This document shows positions 7,569 to 14,803 of a stretch of DNA of 64,000 bases, piece after piece. Source of the stretch: JBDTSW01 sp963799815. Lineage in GTDB: Bacteria; Actinomycetota; Thermoleophilia; Solirubrobacterales; 70-9. Both the position numbers and the translations under genes were made by a program. How positions within the stretch are numbered: position 1 is the stretch's first letter; each line of letters begins with the position of its first letter. The stretch spans positions 310,001 through 374,000 of the forward strand of contig CAWCYG010000004.1 of NCBI GenBank assembly GCA_963799815.1. The letters run 5' to 3'. Under the pieces are notes generated by a model. That model saw nothing but the letters and a program-made list of their open reading frames with translations. It searched no databases and had not been told where the DNA came from.

Positions 7569-8732
7569 CTACACCCCGCTCGCCTGTAGCGCCGCACCGA
7601 TCGCGCCGCAGCCCAGCACCACCCACAAGACCGCGAGCCGGTTGTGCCACAGATAGAGGACCGCGAACGCCGCAGCCGCCAGGAGCCCAGTCGGCACGTC
7701 GACCACGCTCACGTCCACGATCTCGACCGTAACCGCGGCAATCAGCCCGACGACCGCCGCGGTGACGCCCAGCAGGAACGGCCGGATCCGCGGGTTCTCG
7801 GCGATCGAGACGAGCAGGCGGTGCAGGAAGATCGGGAACACGAAGGCGGGCAGGAAGATCCCGATCGTGATCGCCACGGCGCCGGCGAGCCCGCCGGTGA
7901 GGTAGCCGATGAAGGTGGAGAAGATGATGAGCGGCGCCGGCAGGACGCCGCCGATCGCGAGCCCGTCGAGGAACTGCCCCTCGGTGATCCAGCCCTGGGC
8001 GTCGACCGCCGTCTCTTGGAGGAAGGGGATCACCGTATAGGCGCCGCCGAAGGTGACCAGCCCCGCCTTGAGGCCCTCGCCGAAGAGCTCCGCCGTGAGC
8101 GACACGCTGACCGCCCCGGCGAGCAGCGCCAGGGTCACCGGCGCCACGGCCAACGAGTTGGCCCGCCGTATCCAGCGGCCCGCGCTCACGCTCAGCTCGT
8201 AAGCGAGACCGCCCGCAACCAGCAGGATCACGAAGCTCGCGGAGGCGAACAGAGTGAGCGCGAGCGCCGCCACGGCGATAAGCGCGAGTGGGATGTCGGT
8301 GACGAAGGCGCGAGAGAGGCGAATCACCGCCAGGGCCACGAGCGCGCCGACCGCGGCCTTGAGCCCGTAGAAGAGCTCGTCGAGGTTGTCGGCGAGGTCC
8401 AGCTCGACGTACGCGATGGAGAACGCCAGCATGAGCAAGAAGCCCGGCAGCACGAACCCGAGGCCGGCCAGGAAGGCGCCCAGCCGGCCCGCCCGCAGGC
8501 GCCCGAAATAGATGCACAGCTCGGTCGCCTCCGGGCCTGGCAGCACCTGATAGACGGCAAGCGTCTTTCGGAAGGTCTCGACCGACACCCAGCCCTGCTC
8601 ATCGACGCACTCACGCCGTAGGCGCTCGATCTGGGCGGCGGGGCCGCCCCACGCAAGCAGGCCGAATCGAAGGAATCGGATGAAGATGGCGCCGGGCCCG
8701 TCACCGGCCTCAGGTGGAGCGGCTGCGTTCAT
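7569..8732 (-). CDS. chrA: Chromate transporter, CHR family (long, two-domain form)
   Basis: An inner-membrane CHR-family transporter, which expels chromate in characterised members. The 387-residue protein is hydrophobic throughout and contains two homologous CHR halves. The first has FLRFGLLAWGGPAAQIERLR and VLPGPEATELCIYFGRLRAG. The second has KAGLVTFGGAYTVIPFLQE and GGVLPAPLIIFSTFIGYLTG. I start it at ATG 8732, because the longer open frame upstream (to 9026) lies antisense to another gene. TACTCC ends 7 bases before the ATG, one mismatch from the leaderless pattern. The true substrate, chromate versus another oxyanion, is inferred from the family. Confidence 0.9.
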   Translation of the reverse strand: MNAAAPPEAGDGPGAIFIRFLRFGLLAWGGPAAQIERLRRECVDEQGWVSVETFRKTLAVYQVLPGPEATELCIYFGRLRAGRLGAFLAGLGFVLPGFLLMLAFSIAYVELDLADNLDELFYGLKAAVGALVALAVIRLSRAFVTDIPLALIAVAALALTLFASASFVILLVAGGLAYELSVSAGRWIRRANSLAVAPVTLALLAGAVSVSLTAELFGEGLKAGLVTFGGAYTVIPFLQETAVDAQGWITEGQFLDGLAIGGVLPAPLIIFSTFIGYLTGGLAGAVAITIGIFLPAFVFPIFLHRLLVSIAENPRIRPFLLGVTAAVVGLIAAVTVEIVDVSVVDVPTGLLAAAAFAVLYLWHNRLAVLWVVLGCGAIGAALQASGV

Positions 8733-8828
8733 GACCGCGGGAGTATCGAGGTCTCGGGCGCCCGGAGTCGCCGGTGGCCGCCCGGGGTAGGAGTATCTGG
8801 TCCAGGCACCAAGCGAGAGGAGTACCGC

Positions 8829-9131
8829 ATGCAAGAGGAGACACCCAACGACGACGCCTACGTGGACGAGCAGGAGGACGCAGCGGCGCGAGAGGCCGGC
8901 GCGATCGGCGGGCGTGGGTCCGAGGAGGACGTTCCCGAGTCCGACCGTGCCGTCTCCGAGGCCGGCGGCGGCGAATCCGAGGGCTTCGAGCAGGCCGAGG
9001 AGCTGCTGGAGGAGCACGCGTCGCACGGCGACTCGGGGCCGGATCCGACGGACATGGCGGGCGAGCCCGAGGGCCCGGCAGGAGCGGATGCGACCTACGG
9101 TGAGGCCGACGAGGCTGACCTGCCCGAGTGA
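8829..9131 (+). CDS. Small acidic, probably disordered protein
   Basis: A 100-residue protein, about one third Glu plus Asp, with almost no hydrophobic core and a probable helix (EGFEQAEELLEEHASHGD). A GAGAGGAG Shine-Dalgarno precedes ATG 8829. It overlaps the next gene by GTGA, so the two are expressed together. I do not recognise a function. Confidence 0.6.
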   Translation: MQEETPNDDAYVDEQEDAAAREAGAIGGRGSEEDVPESDRAVSEAGGGESEGFEQAEELLEEHASHGDSGPDPTDMAGEPEGPAGADATYGEADEADLPE

Positions 9132-9406
9132 GTCTTCGCGCCGGTCCGTATACGTTCGCTCACGTCACCTACGACGCCCCGAGCGACGTCCTCTACGCGG
9201 CGCTCGAGGAGCCTCGTGCGGGCACGCGCGAGACCACCCCGGAGGCTCACGTACTGCGGTTTGACGACGACGGCCGGTTCTTCGGGATGATGCTCGTGAA
9301 TCCCCGTCGCCAGCTCGAGCGCGAGGGAGGTGTCTACGTCAGCCTTCCCTCAGGCGAACGGGTGCGCGTGCAGGGAGCTGAAGCGGCGATTCGCGAGGGT
9401 CCGTAG
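9128..9406 (+). CDS. DUF2283-like protein
   Basis: A 92-residue protein. The N-terminus (FAHVTYDAPSDVLYAALEEP) has the short strand pattern Y-D-x-x-x-D-x-L-Y of DUF2283 proteins, followed by strands that would complete a small beta sheet (EAHVLRFDDDGRFFGMMLVN). The family has no assigned activity. GTG at 9128 overlaps the upstream stop codon. Confidence 0.6.
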   Translation: MSLRAGPYTFAHVTYDAPSDVLYAALEEPRAGTRETTPEAHVLRFDDDGRFFGMMLVNPRRQLEREGGVYVSLPSGERVRVQGAEAAIREGP

Positions 9407-9412
9407 CGGCGA

Positions 9413-9850
9413 CTACCCCTTGATGCAGATGATCCCGAACTTCGCGTTGCGAGGCTCCCCGGTGGTGTTGTTGACGATAAGCGTCCACTTGCGTCCGCCG
9501 TCGGGTGCGCCACCAGCAGCGAGCAGGCCGGTGCGGTCGTCAGCGGAGCGCTCGAACCACGCCGACAGCACCGAGCTTCCCCTCGGGCACGACCCCACCT
9601 TCGCGGAGCTGTAACCCGCGGGGACCTCCTTCGGACGGCTGCTCTTCGAAATCACCCTGAAGAGACTGGCCTTGGCGGCGGGTGCTCCCGCGGCGGCCTC
9701 AGGGGGCGGAGCCTCCACCGCGTGCGTCTGCACGGAGAACGCCTCCGCCGAGGAGTTACTCCCGCCGGTCTCGCCGAATCCGCTCGCTGCGAACGCCCCC
9801 AAGGCGGCGCTCGCCACCACCGCGATCCCCGCCACAATCTTCTTCTTCAT
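9413..9850 (-). CDS. Secreted hypothetical protein
   Basis: A 145-residue protein with a clear signal peptide (MKKKIVAGIAVVASAALGAF, cleavage probably near AASG), an Ala/Pro-rich linker to about residue 60, then a small domain containing two cysteines (Cys in KVGSCPRGS and in FGIICIKG) that could form a disulfide. The C-terminal half (WTLIVNNTTGEPRNAKFGII) looks like a beta-rich surface domain. Family unknown. A ribosome binding site-like GGATCGAGG precedes the ATG. Confidence 0.6.
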   Translation of the reverse strand: MKKKIVAGIAVVASAALGAFAASGFGETGGSNSSAEAFSVQTHAVEAPPPEAAAGAPAAKASLFRVISKSSRPKEVPAGYSSAKVGSCPRGSSVLSAWFERSADDRTGLLAAGGAPDGGRKWTLIVNNTTGEPRNAKFGIICIKG

Positions 9851-9935
9851 CCTCGATCCCTTCTCGCCGTACGGACGCGGGCGATCGTACTCTCACGTTT
9901 CCAGCCTTCGCGACGTTTCAGATACGAACCCCGAG

Positions 9936-10427
9936 ATGGCCTCCTCGCTCCCTCCATTTCAAGCCTTCCTCGACGAGCACCGGGCTCCGGTCCTCTCGTT
10001 CCTGCGCTCGATGGTGGGGCCGACGGATGCCGACGATTGCTTTCAGGAGACATTCATCGCCGCCATGCGCGCCTACGACCGACTCGACGGACAGCACCCC
10101 AGGGCCTGGGTGATGACGATCGCCCGCCGCAAGGCGATCGATCACCACCGAGCGCGGGCCCGCCGGCCCGAGCCTCGCGACAAGCTGCCGGAGGCCATCG
10201 TCCCGGACCACGCTCCAGCCGTCTCAGCCGACGACGGCCTGTGGGCGCTCGTGGCCGAGCTCCCGCCCAAGCAACGCGCGGCCGTCGCGATGCGCTTCGC
10301 AGCGGACCTCTCCTACGCGCAGGTGGCCGAGGCCCTTGAGTGCTCGGTGGAGGCGGCGCGAAGAAGCGTCCATGAAGGAATGAAGACGCTGCGGGAGCAC
10401 ATCGCGGCGGGAAAGGCGGCCCGATGA
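9936..10427 (+). CDS. ECF-type RNA polymerase sigma factor
   Basis: Directs RNA polymerase to alternative promoters. The 163-residue protein has sigma region 2 (residues about 8-75, with DADDCFQETFIAAMRAYDRL and RAWVMTIARRKAIDHHRAR) and region 4 (about 105-160, LPPKQRAAVAMRFAADLSYA and the HTH VAEALECSVEAARRSVHEG). There is no extra C-terminal domain. It overlaps the following methyltransferase gene by ATGA. No anti-sigma gene is adjacent, so the methyltransferase is the only coupled partner. ATG at 9936 was chosen because upstream sequence in frame lies antisense to the secreted protein. Confidence 0.9.
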   Translation: MASSLPPFQAFLDEHRAPVLSFLRSMVGPTDADDCFQETFIAAMRAYDRLDGQHPRAWVMTIARRKAIDHHRARARRPEPRDKLPEAIVPDHAPAVSADDGLWALVAELPPKQRAAVAMRFAADLSYAQVAEALECSVEAARRSVHEGMKTLREHIAAGKAAR

Positions 10428-11044
10428 CCGACGAGATGAAGGAGCTCGAGCGAATGCTGCGCGACAGCGTGCCGGTGGTCGACGACGCCGGCGCGGCCAC
10501 CCGCCTGGCGCGTCGCGCCGACTCAGCTGGTCTGGTCGAGATCGCATACGCGACGGTCGACACACCGCTTGGCGCGATGCTCGTCGCCTCGACGGACCGC
10601 GGCCTCGTCCGAGTCGGGCTCCCCCGAGAGACTTTCGACGAGGTGCTCGAGAACATGGCCGATCGCCTGTCGCCGCGGATCCTCGAACTACCGGCCCGCG
10701 TCGACGACGCTCGCCGTGAGCTCGAGGAGTACTTCGACGGCTCGCGCCGGGAGTTCGATCTCCCGCTCGACATGCGCCTCATTCGCAGCACGTTTCGCAG
10801 CCGGGTGCTCGAGAACATGACCAAGGTCCCGTTCGGCGAGGCGATCACCTACGCCGAGGCGGCGACCCGCGCCGGGAACCCCCGCGCTCAGCGGGCCGCC
10901 GGGTCGGCCCTCGGTGCCAATCCGATCCCTGTCGTGATCCCCTGCCACCGCGTGGTCCGGACAGGCGGCGCCGTCGGCAACTACGGTGGGGGGCCGGAGA
11001 TGAAGCGCTACCTGCTGCGGCACGAGGGCTGGCTGCAGGACTAG
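10424..11044 (+). CDS. ogt: Methylated-DNA-[protein]-cysteine S-methyltransferase (O6-alkylguanine repair)
   Basis: Removes alkyl groups from O6-alkylguanine in DNA by suicidal transfer to a cysteine. The 206-residue protein has the active site IPCHRVV (Cys about 174), the upstream helix-turn-helix (FRSRVLENMTKVPFGEAITY) and the SALGANPIPVVIPCHRV segment. Residues 1-38 (MTDEMKELERMLRD and on) precede the usual Ogt N-terminal domain. They are charged, helical and have no obvious counterpart, and might be a sigma-binding or anti-sigma-like segment. Translation is coupled to the ECF sigma gene by ATGA. Confidence 0.92.
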   Translation: MTDEMKELERMLRDSVPVVDDAGAATRLARRADSAGLVEIAYATVDTPLGAMLVASTDRGLVRVGLPRETFDEVLENMADRLSPRILELPARVDDARRELEEYFDGSRREFDLPLDMRLIRSTFRSRVLENMTKVPFGEAITYAEAATRAGNPRAQRAAGSALGANPIPVVIPCHRVVRTGGAVGNYGGGPEMKRYLLRHEGWLQD

Positions 11045-11051
11045 GATAGAC

Positions 11052-11075
11052 CTTGACATCTGTTAAGGTGTCAAG
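11052..11075. promoter_or_regulatory. Perfect inverted repeat, candidate operator
   Basis: CTTGACA and TGTCAAG are separated by 10 bases (TCTGTTAAGG) and end 3 bases before the ATG of the HTH gene. The left arm contains TTGACA, the -35 consensus. The site is well placed for autoregulation by the downstream HTH protein. Confidence 0.55.
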
Positions 11076-11078
11076 CGT

Positions 11079-11628
11079 ATGTCAAGTGGAGCTGAAGGAG
11101 TCGGCCAAACGGCCGCCGGGCTCGGGCCGGCGTCGCAGGGGCTGACGAAGCGCCAGCGCGAGGTGCTAGAGCGCCTCGAGCTCGGCTACTCCGTCAAGGC
11201 GATCGCGACCGACACGGGCGTCTCTCGAGCCGCCGTCTACCAGACGATCGAGCGCCTTCGCCGTCAAGGGGTCGTGGCCGAGGGCTTCACCCCGTCGGGC
11301 CAGCCGCCGCGCCGCGCCGGCAAGGACGCACCGCCAGCGGATGGCTCCGTGGGCACCGGCGCGATCACTTTCAGCCCCGCAGCGACAGCCCCGCGCCGGA
11401 GCATGCTCCCGGACCTGCGAGAGCTCGGGCGCGAAGACTCCGACGCGGCGGCGCACGCCGATGCCATCGAAGCCGCGATTGCCTCAGGCGACGTCGCGGC
11501 GCTCGCCTACGAGCTCGGCCGCGCCGATGCGGAGGGCCGCAGCGACATGCCGGCACGGCTGGTCGAGGCCTCGCTGCGACGCGCCGGGGCGCTCGACGCC
11601 GGAGGCGGAGCCCGCCGAGAACCTGTAG
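11079..11628 (+). CDS. HTH DNA-binding regulator; 3' end probably frameshifted
   Basis: A putative transcription regulator. Residues about 22-70 form a LuxR/sigma-4-type HTH (LTKRQREVLERLELGYSVKA, then DTGVSRAAVYQTIERLRRQG). A Pro/Ala linker and a helical domain (about 105-175) follow. In the original frame no stop occurs until 12176, which would run across lemA out of frame and is implausible. A one-base shift near 11590-11605 leads to the stop at 11626-11628, 39 bases before lemA, so I end the gene there. The ATG lies directly behind a perfect inverted repeat. Target genes are unknown. Confidence 0.65.
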
Positions 11629-11667
11629 AACATTCCCGCTGCCAACCGATCCCGAGGGAGACCCGTC

Positions 11668-12249
11668 ATGACCGTAGTTTTGATCGTCGTAGGAGTTCTG
11701 CTTCTCCTCGGCTTGATCTTCGTCCTGATTCGAAACTCGATGATCGGATCCCGCAACCGGGTCGACGAATCCTGGTCGGGAATCGACGTTCAGCTCAAGC
11801 GCCGTCACGACCTCGTCCCCAACCTGGTCGAGACGGTCAAGGGCTACGCGACGCACGAGCGCGAGACGTTCGAGCACGTCACCAAGGCGCGCGCGGAGGC
11901 GATGGCCGCGCAGGGACCGGCGCAGGCGAGCGCCGCCGAGGGCGGCCTGGATCGCGCTCTCGCCGACCTGCGCGCCGTGGCCGAGCAGTACCCGGACCTG
12001 CGCGCGACCGAGAACTTCCAGCAGCTCTCGCGCAACCTCTCCGAGCTCGAGGACGAGATTCAGGCCTCGCGCCGGATCTACAACTCGAACGTGCAGGCCT
12101 ACAACACGAAGATCCAGGTCTTCCCGAACTCGGTGGTCGCAGGCATGGGCGGCTTCACCGCGCGAGAGTTCTTTGAGATCGAGGACCCGGCCCAGCGCGA
12201 GCCGGTCGCGGTTTCCTTCACCCAGCCGCCGCCGGCGACCACGGCCTAG
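11668..12249 (+). CDS. lemA: LemA family protein
   Basis: A 193-residue LemA protein: one N-terminal membrane helix (VLIVVGVLLLLGLIFVLI), then the family signature NRVDESWSGIDVQLKRRHDLVPNLVETVKGY and the long helical bundle, ending with YNTKIQVFPNSVVAGMGGF. LemA proteins are membrane anchored with a coiled helical domain. Their role is not established. Its ATG follows a GAGGGAG Shine-Dalgarno. Confidence 0.93.
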   Translation: MTVVLIVVGVLLLLGLIFVLIRNSMIGSRNRVDESWSGIDVQLKRRHDLVPNLVETVKGYATHERETFEHVTKARAEAMAAQGPAQASAAEGGLDRALADLRAVAEQYPDLRATENFQQLSRNLSELEDEIQASRRIYNSNVQAYNTKIQVFPNSVVAGMGGFTAREFFEIEDPAQREPVAVSFTQPPPATTA

Positions 12250-12261
12250 CCGCGGCGTCGT

Positions 12262-12915
12262 GTGACTGAATCCCTTCCGGGCGTTTTAGTATCCAGCCCG
12301 AAGGTGAGCGAGGAAGGCACGACACCGGTCTGGCTTCGCGGCTCGGAGACCCTGACGCAGGCGTACGAGCTTGCTCGGGAAGCTCATCGCGACCAGGCGC
12401 GGAAGGACGGGACCTCGCCTTATATCGGGCATCCGCTGGCAGTCACGGAGCGGCTTGCGGAAGCGGGGCTGGACCAAGCCACGCTGACGGCCGCGCTCCT
12501 GCACGACGTCGTGGAGGACTCCCAGCTTGGGGTGGATGAGGTGGTGCGGAGCTTCGGCACCGAGGTTGGCGAGCTCGTCTCGGCGCTCACCGACGACGAG
12601 ACCATCGTCGACTACGCCACCCGCAAGCGCGAGCACCGCGCCAGGGTGGACGATGCAGGACCTCGAGCAGCATCCATCTACGCCGCCGACAAACTGGTCA
12701 ACGTCCGCGACTTGCGTTCGCTCTACGGTGAGCTAGGGGAGGCCACGGCGGAGCGGTTCAAAGCCCCCCTCGACCTCCGCATCGCACTCTGGCGCGAGGA
12801 TCTCGCCATGCTCGAGCGCTCGGTCCCGGAGCTCGGGATCACCGGCGAGCTGCGTCAGGAGCTCGACGCGCTCGAGGCGGAGCGCGCACACGCGCTCGCG
12901 ACGCACCCTGCTTAG
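12262..12915 (+). CDS. HD-domain hydrolase, RelA/SpoT hydrolase-like (small alarmone hydrolase type)
   Basis: About 217 residues with the metal-binding HD hydrolase motifs of the ppGpp hydrolase domain: H in EAHRDQARKDGTSPYIGHP, the HD pair in AALLHDVVEDSQL, and the late D in YAADKLVNVRDLR. There is no synthetase, TGS or ACT domain, so it resembles stand-alone hydrolases of the MESH1 type. It may degrade (p)ppGpp or NADPH-like substrates; this is inferred. The start is uncertain: GTG 12262 or GTG 12304, the latter with TAGTAT 11 bases upstream. Confidence 0.8.
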   Translation: MTESLPGVLVSSPKVSEEGTTPVWLRGSETLTQAYELAREAHRDQARKDGTSPYIGHPLAVTERLAEAGLDQATLTAALLHDVVEDSQLGVDEVVRSFGTEVGELVSALTDDETIVDYATRKREHRARVDDAGPRAASIYAADKLVNVRDLRSLYGELGEATAERFKAPLDLRIALWREDLAMLERSVPELGITGELRQELDALEAERAHALATHPA

Positions 12916-12918
12916 ACC

Positions 12919-13890
12919 GTGATCGTCGACTGTGCCCATTACTGCGACGGGCGCCGCCAGCAGGACGGACCGCTGGAGATCGAGCAGGCGGCTGAGGCCG
13001 CCACCGGCGACGGCGACTTCGTGTGGCTGGGCCTGCACGAGCCCGACGAGGCAGAGCTCGCAAGGGTCGCTACCGCATTCAGCCTCCACGAGCTGGCGGT
13101 CGAGGACGCCGGCAGTCGCCACGAGCGGCCAAAGCTCGACGACTACGAGGACTCTTTCTTCATCGTCCTGCGGACAACCCGATACGACGACGCCAGGGAG
13201 GAGGTGGACTTCGGCGAGATCCATGTGTTCGTAGGCGAGGGGTACGTCATCGCCGTGCGCCAGGGAGCGGCGAGCGGGCTGCGGGAGGCTCGTCAGCGGC
13301 TCGAGCAGCATGAAGAGCTCATGCGCAGCGGGCCGGCGGCGGTGGTCTGGGCGATCGTCGACAAGGTGGTCGACGACTACGCACCGGTCGTCGCCGGGAT
13401 CGATGACGACATCGCCGAGGTGGAGAGCGAGATCTTCCAGGAGCGCCTCGACTCGACCCAGCGCATCTACTTCCTGAAGCGAGAGGTGATCGAGTTTCAT
13501 CGAGCGGTCTCGCCTCTGCTCGCGCCGCTCGAGGCGCTCGAGCGCGGCGCCTACGTTCAGGTGGACGAGCAGCTGCGGCGCTACTTCCGCGACGTGGCGG
13601 ACCACGCGCGCCGCGTAAATGACGAGGTCATGGGCCAGCGCGAGCTCCTCACCTCGATCCTCGAGGCGAACCTCGCGCTGCTCGGCGTAAAGCAGAACGA
13701 GGTCATCCGGGGCATCTCTGCCTGGGCGGCGATCATCGCTGTGCCCACCTTCCTGGCATCGATCTGGGGCATGAACTTCGAGCACATGCCGGAGCTCCCA
13801 CAGGTCTGGGGCTATCCGGCAGCCCTCGCGCTCATGGCCGTCTGCGTGCTCGTCCTCTACCGCTTCTTCAGACGCATCGACTGGCTGTAG
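12919..13890 (+). CDS. corA: CorA-type magnesium/cobalt transporter
   Basis: A CorA family divalent-cation channel of the inner membrane. The 323-residue protein has a large cytoplasmic alpha/beta domain, a long stalk helix and two C-terminal transmembrane helices. The pore signature GMNFEHMPE sits at about residue 284 between them, and the C-terminus ends with basic residues (YRFFRRIDWL). It starts at GTG 12919, 3 bases after the HD-hydrolase stop. Mg2+ is the usual substrate; Co2+ or Ni2+ cannot be excluded. Confidence 0.93.
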   Translation: MIVDCAHYCDGRRQQDGPLEIEQAAEAATGDGDFVWLGLHEPDEAELARVATAFSLHELAVEDAGSRHERPKLDDYEDSFFIVLRTTRYDDAREEVDFGEIHVFVGEGYVIAVRQGAASGLREARQRLEQHEELMRSGPAAVVWAIVDKVVDDYAPVVAGIDDDIAEVESEIFQERLDSTQRIYFLKREVIEFHRAVSPLLAPLEALERGAYVQVDEQLRRYFRDVADHARRVNDEVMGQRELLTSILEANLALLGVKQNEVIRGISAWAAIIAVPTFLASIWGMNFEHMPELPQVWGYPAALALMAVCVLVLYRFFRRIDWL

Positions 13891-13908
13891 GCGACCCGCA
13901 CGCCTCTC

Positions 13909-13914
13909 TACGAT
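13909..13914 (+). promoter_or_regulatory. -10-like TACGAT, leaderless layout
   Basis: TANNNT hexamer ending 7 bases before ATG 13922. Confidence 0.5.
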
Positions 13915-13921
13915 CAGCGTC

Positions 13922-14803
13922 ATGGCGATTGACATCCTCGCGCCGCTCGGGCTGGCGCTCGTGGCCGTCGCCTACTTCCGTCGCTGCGGCACGCTCGCCC
14001 GGCGCGGCCGCGGGGTGCCGGCCTGGCGGCAGGCGTGCTTCGCGGCCGCCGTTGTGCTGCTCGTGGCGGCCGACCTGCCGCCGCTCGCCACGATCGCTGA
14101 GGAGCTCGTCGTCGCGCACATGGCACAGCACCTGCTGATCGCCGACCTGGCCGCGCTGCTGGTGGCCCTGGGACTCACCGGGCCGCTGCTTCAGCCGATC
14201 CTCGCTGTGCGCTGGCTGGGGTGGTTACGCGAGCTCGGCAATCCGCTGATAGCGCTGCCGCTGTGGATCCTCAACCTCTACCTGTGGCATCTCGGAGCGC
14301 TCTATCAAGGGGTGCTCGACTCGTCTGTGCTGCACCTCGCCCAGCATGCCTGCTTCTTCAGCTTCGGCCTCGCGATGTGGATGCCGCTGGCCGGGCCGCT
14401 GCCCACCCCGGCTTGGTTCACCGATGCGTGGAAGCTGGGCTACGTAGTGGCGGTGCGCTTCTCGGGAGCGGTGCTCGCGAACGTGATGATCTGGTCCGGC
14501 TCGGTCCTGTATCCCGAGTACGCGGCAGGCGAGCGTGCATGGGGTATCAGCCCGCTCGCCGACCAGGGCGCCGCCGGGAACCTGATGATGATCGAGACCG
14601 GCGCCGTCACCCTCGGCCTCTTCGTCTGGCTCTTCTTCCGCGCCGCCAACCGCAGCACCGAAAAACAGGAGCTGCTGGAGCTTGCCGAGCGCCAGGGCGT
14701 CGCGCTCGACGAGGCGCGGGCGGCCCGCGCGGTCGCCGCCGGGCAAGGCGCCGCCCTGCGCGAGCGCATTCTCGGTCGCGGCGGGCCAACTCGCACCGCA
14801 TGA
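13922..14803 (+). CDS. CtaG-like cytochrome c oxidase assembly protein (caa3_CtaG family)
   Basis: A polytopic membrane protein of 293 residues with about seven helices. It matches the caa3_CtaG family: conserved His in EELVVAHMAQHLLIADLAA, IALPLWILNLYLWHLGALYQ and LHLAQHACFFSFGLAMWMPL. The family assists assembly of heme-copper oxidases, probably by delivering copper to the CuA or CuB site. The cytoplasmic tail is charged and Ala-rich. It overlaps the next gene by ATGA. No oxidase subunit genes are in the window, so the partner is elsewhere. Confidence 0.85.
   Translation: MAIDILAPLGLALVAVAYFRRCGTLARRGRGVPAWRQACFAAAVVLLVAADLPPLATIAEELVVAHMAQHLLIADLAALLVALGLTGPLLQPILAVRWLGWLRELGNPLIALPLWILNLYLWHLGALYQGVLDSSVLHLAQHACFFSFGLAMWMPLAGPLPTPAWFTDAWKLGYVVAVRFSGAVLANVMIWSGSVLYPEYAAGERAWGISPLADQGAAGNLMMIETGAVTLGLFVWLFFRAANRSTEKQELLELAERQGVALDEARAARAVAAGQGAALRERILGRGGPTRTA

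Noticed and set aside
12733..13935. 400-codon minus-strand open frame antisense to corA
   Set aside because: Shadow frame; CorA motifs including GMN are on the plus strand.
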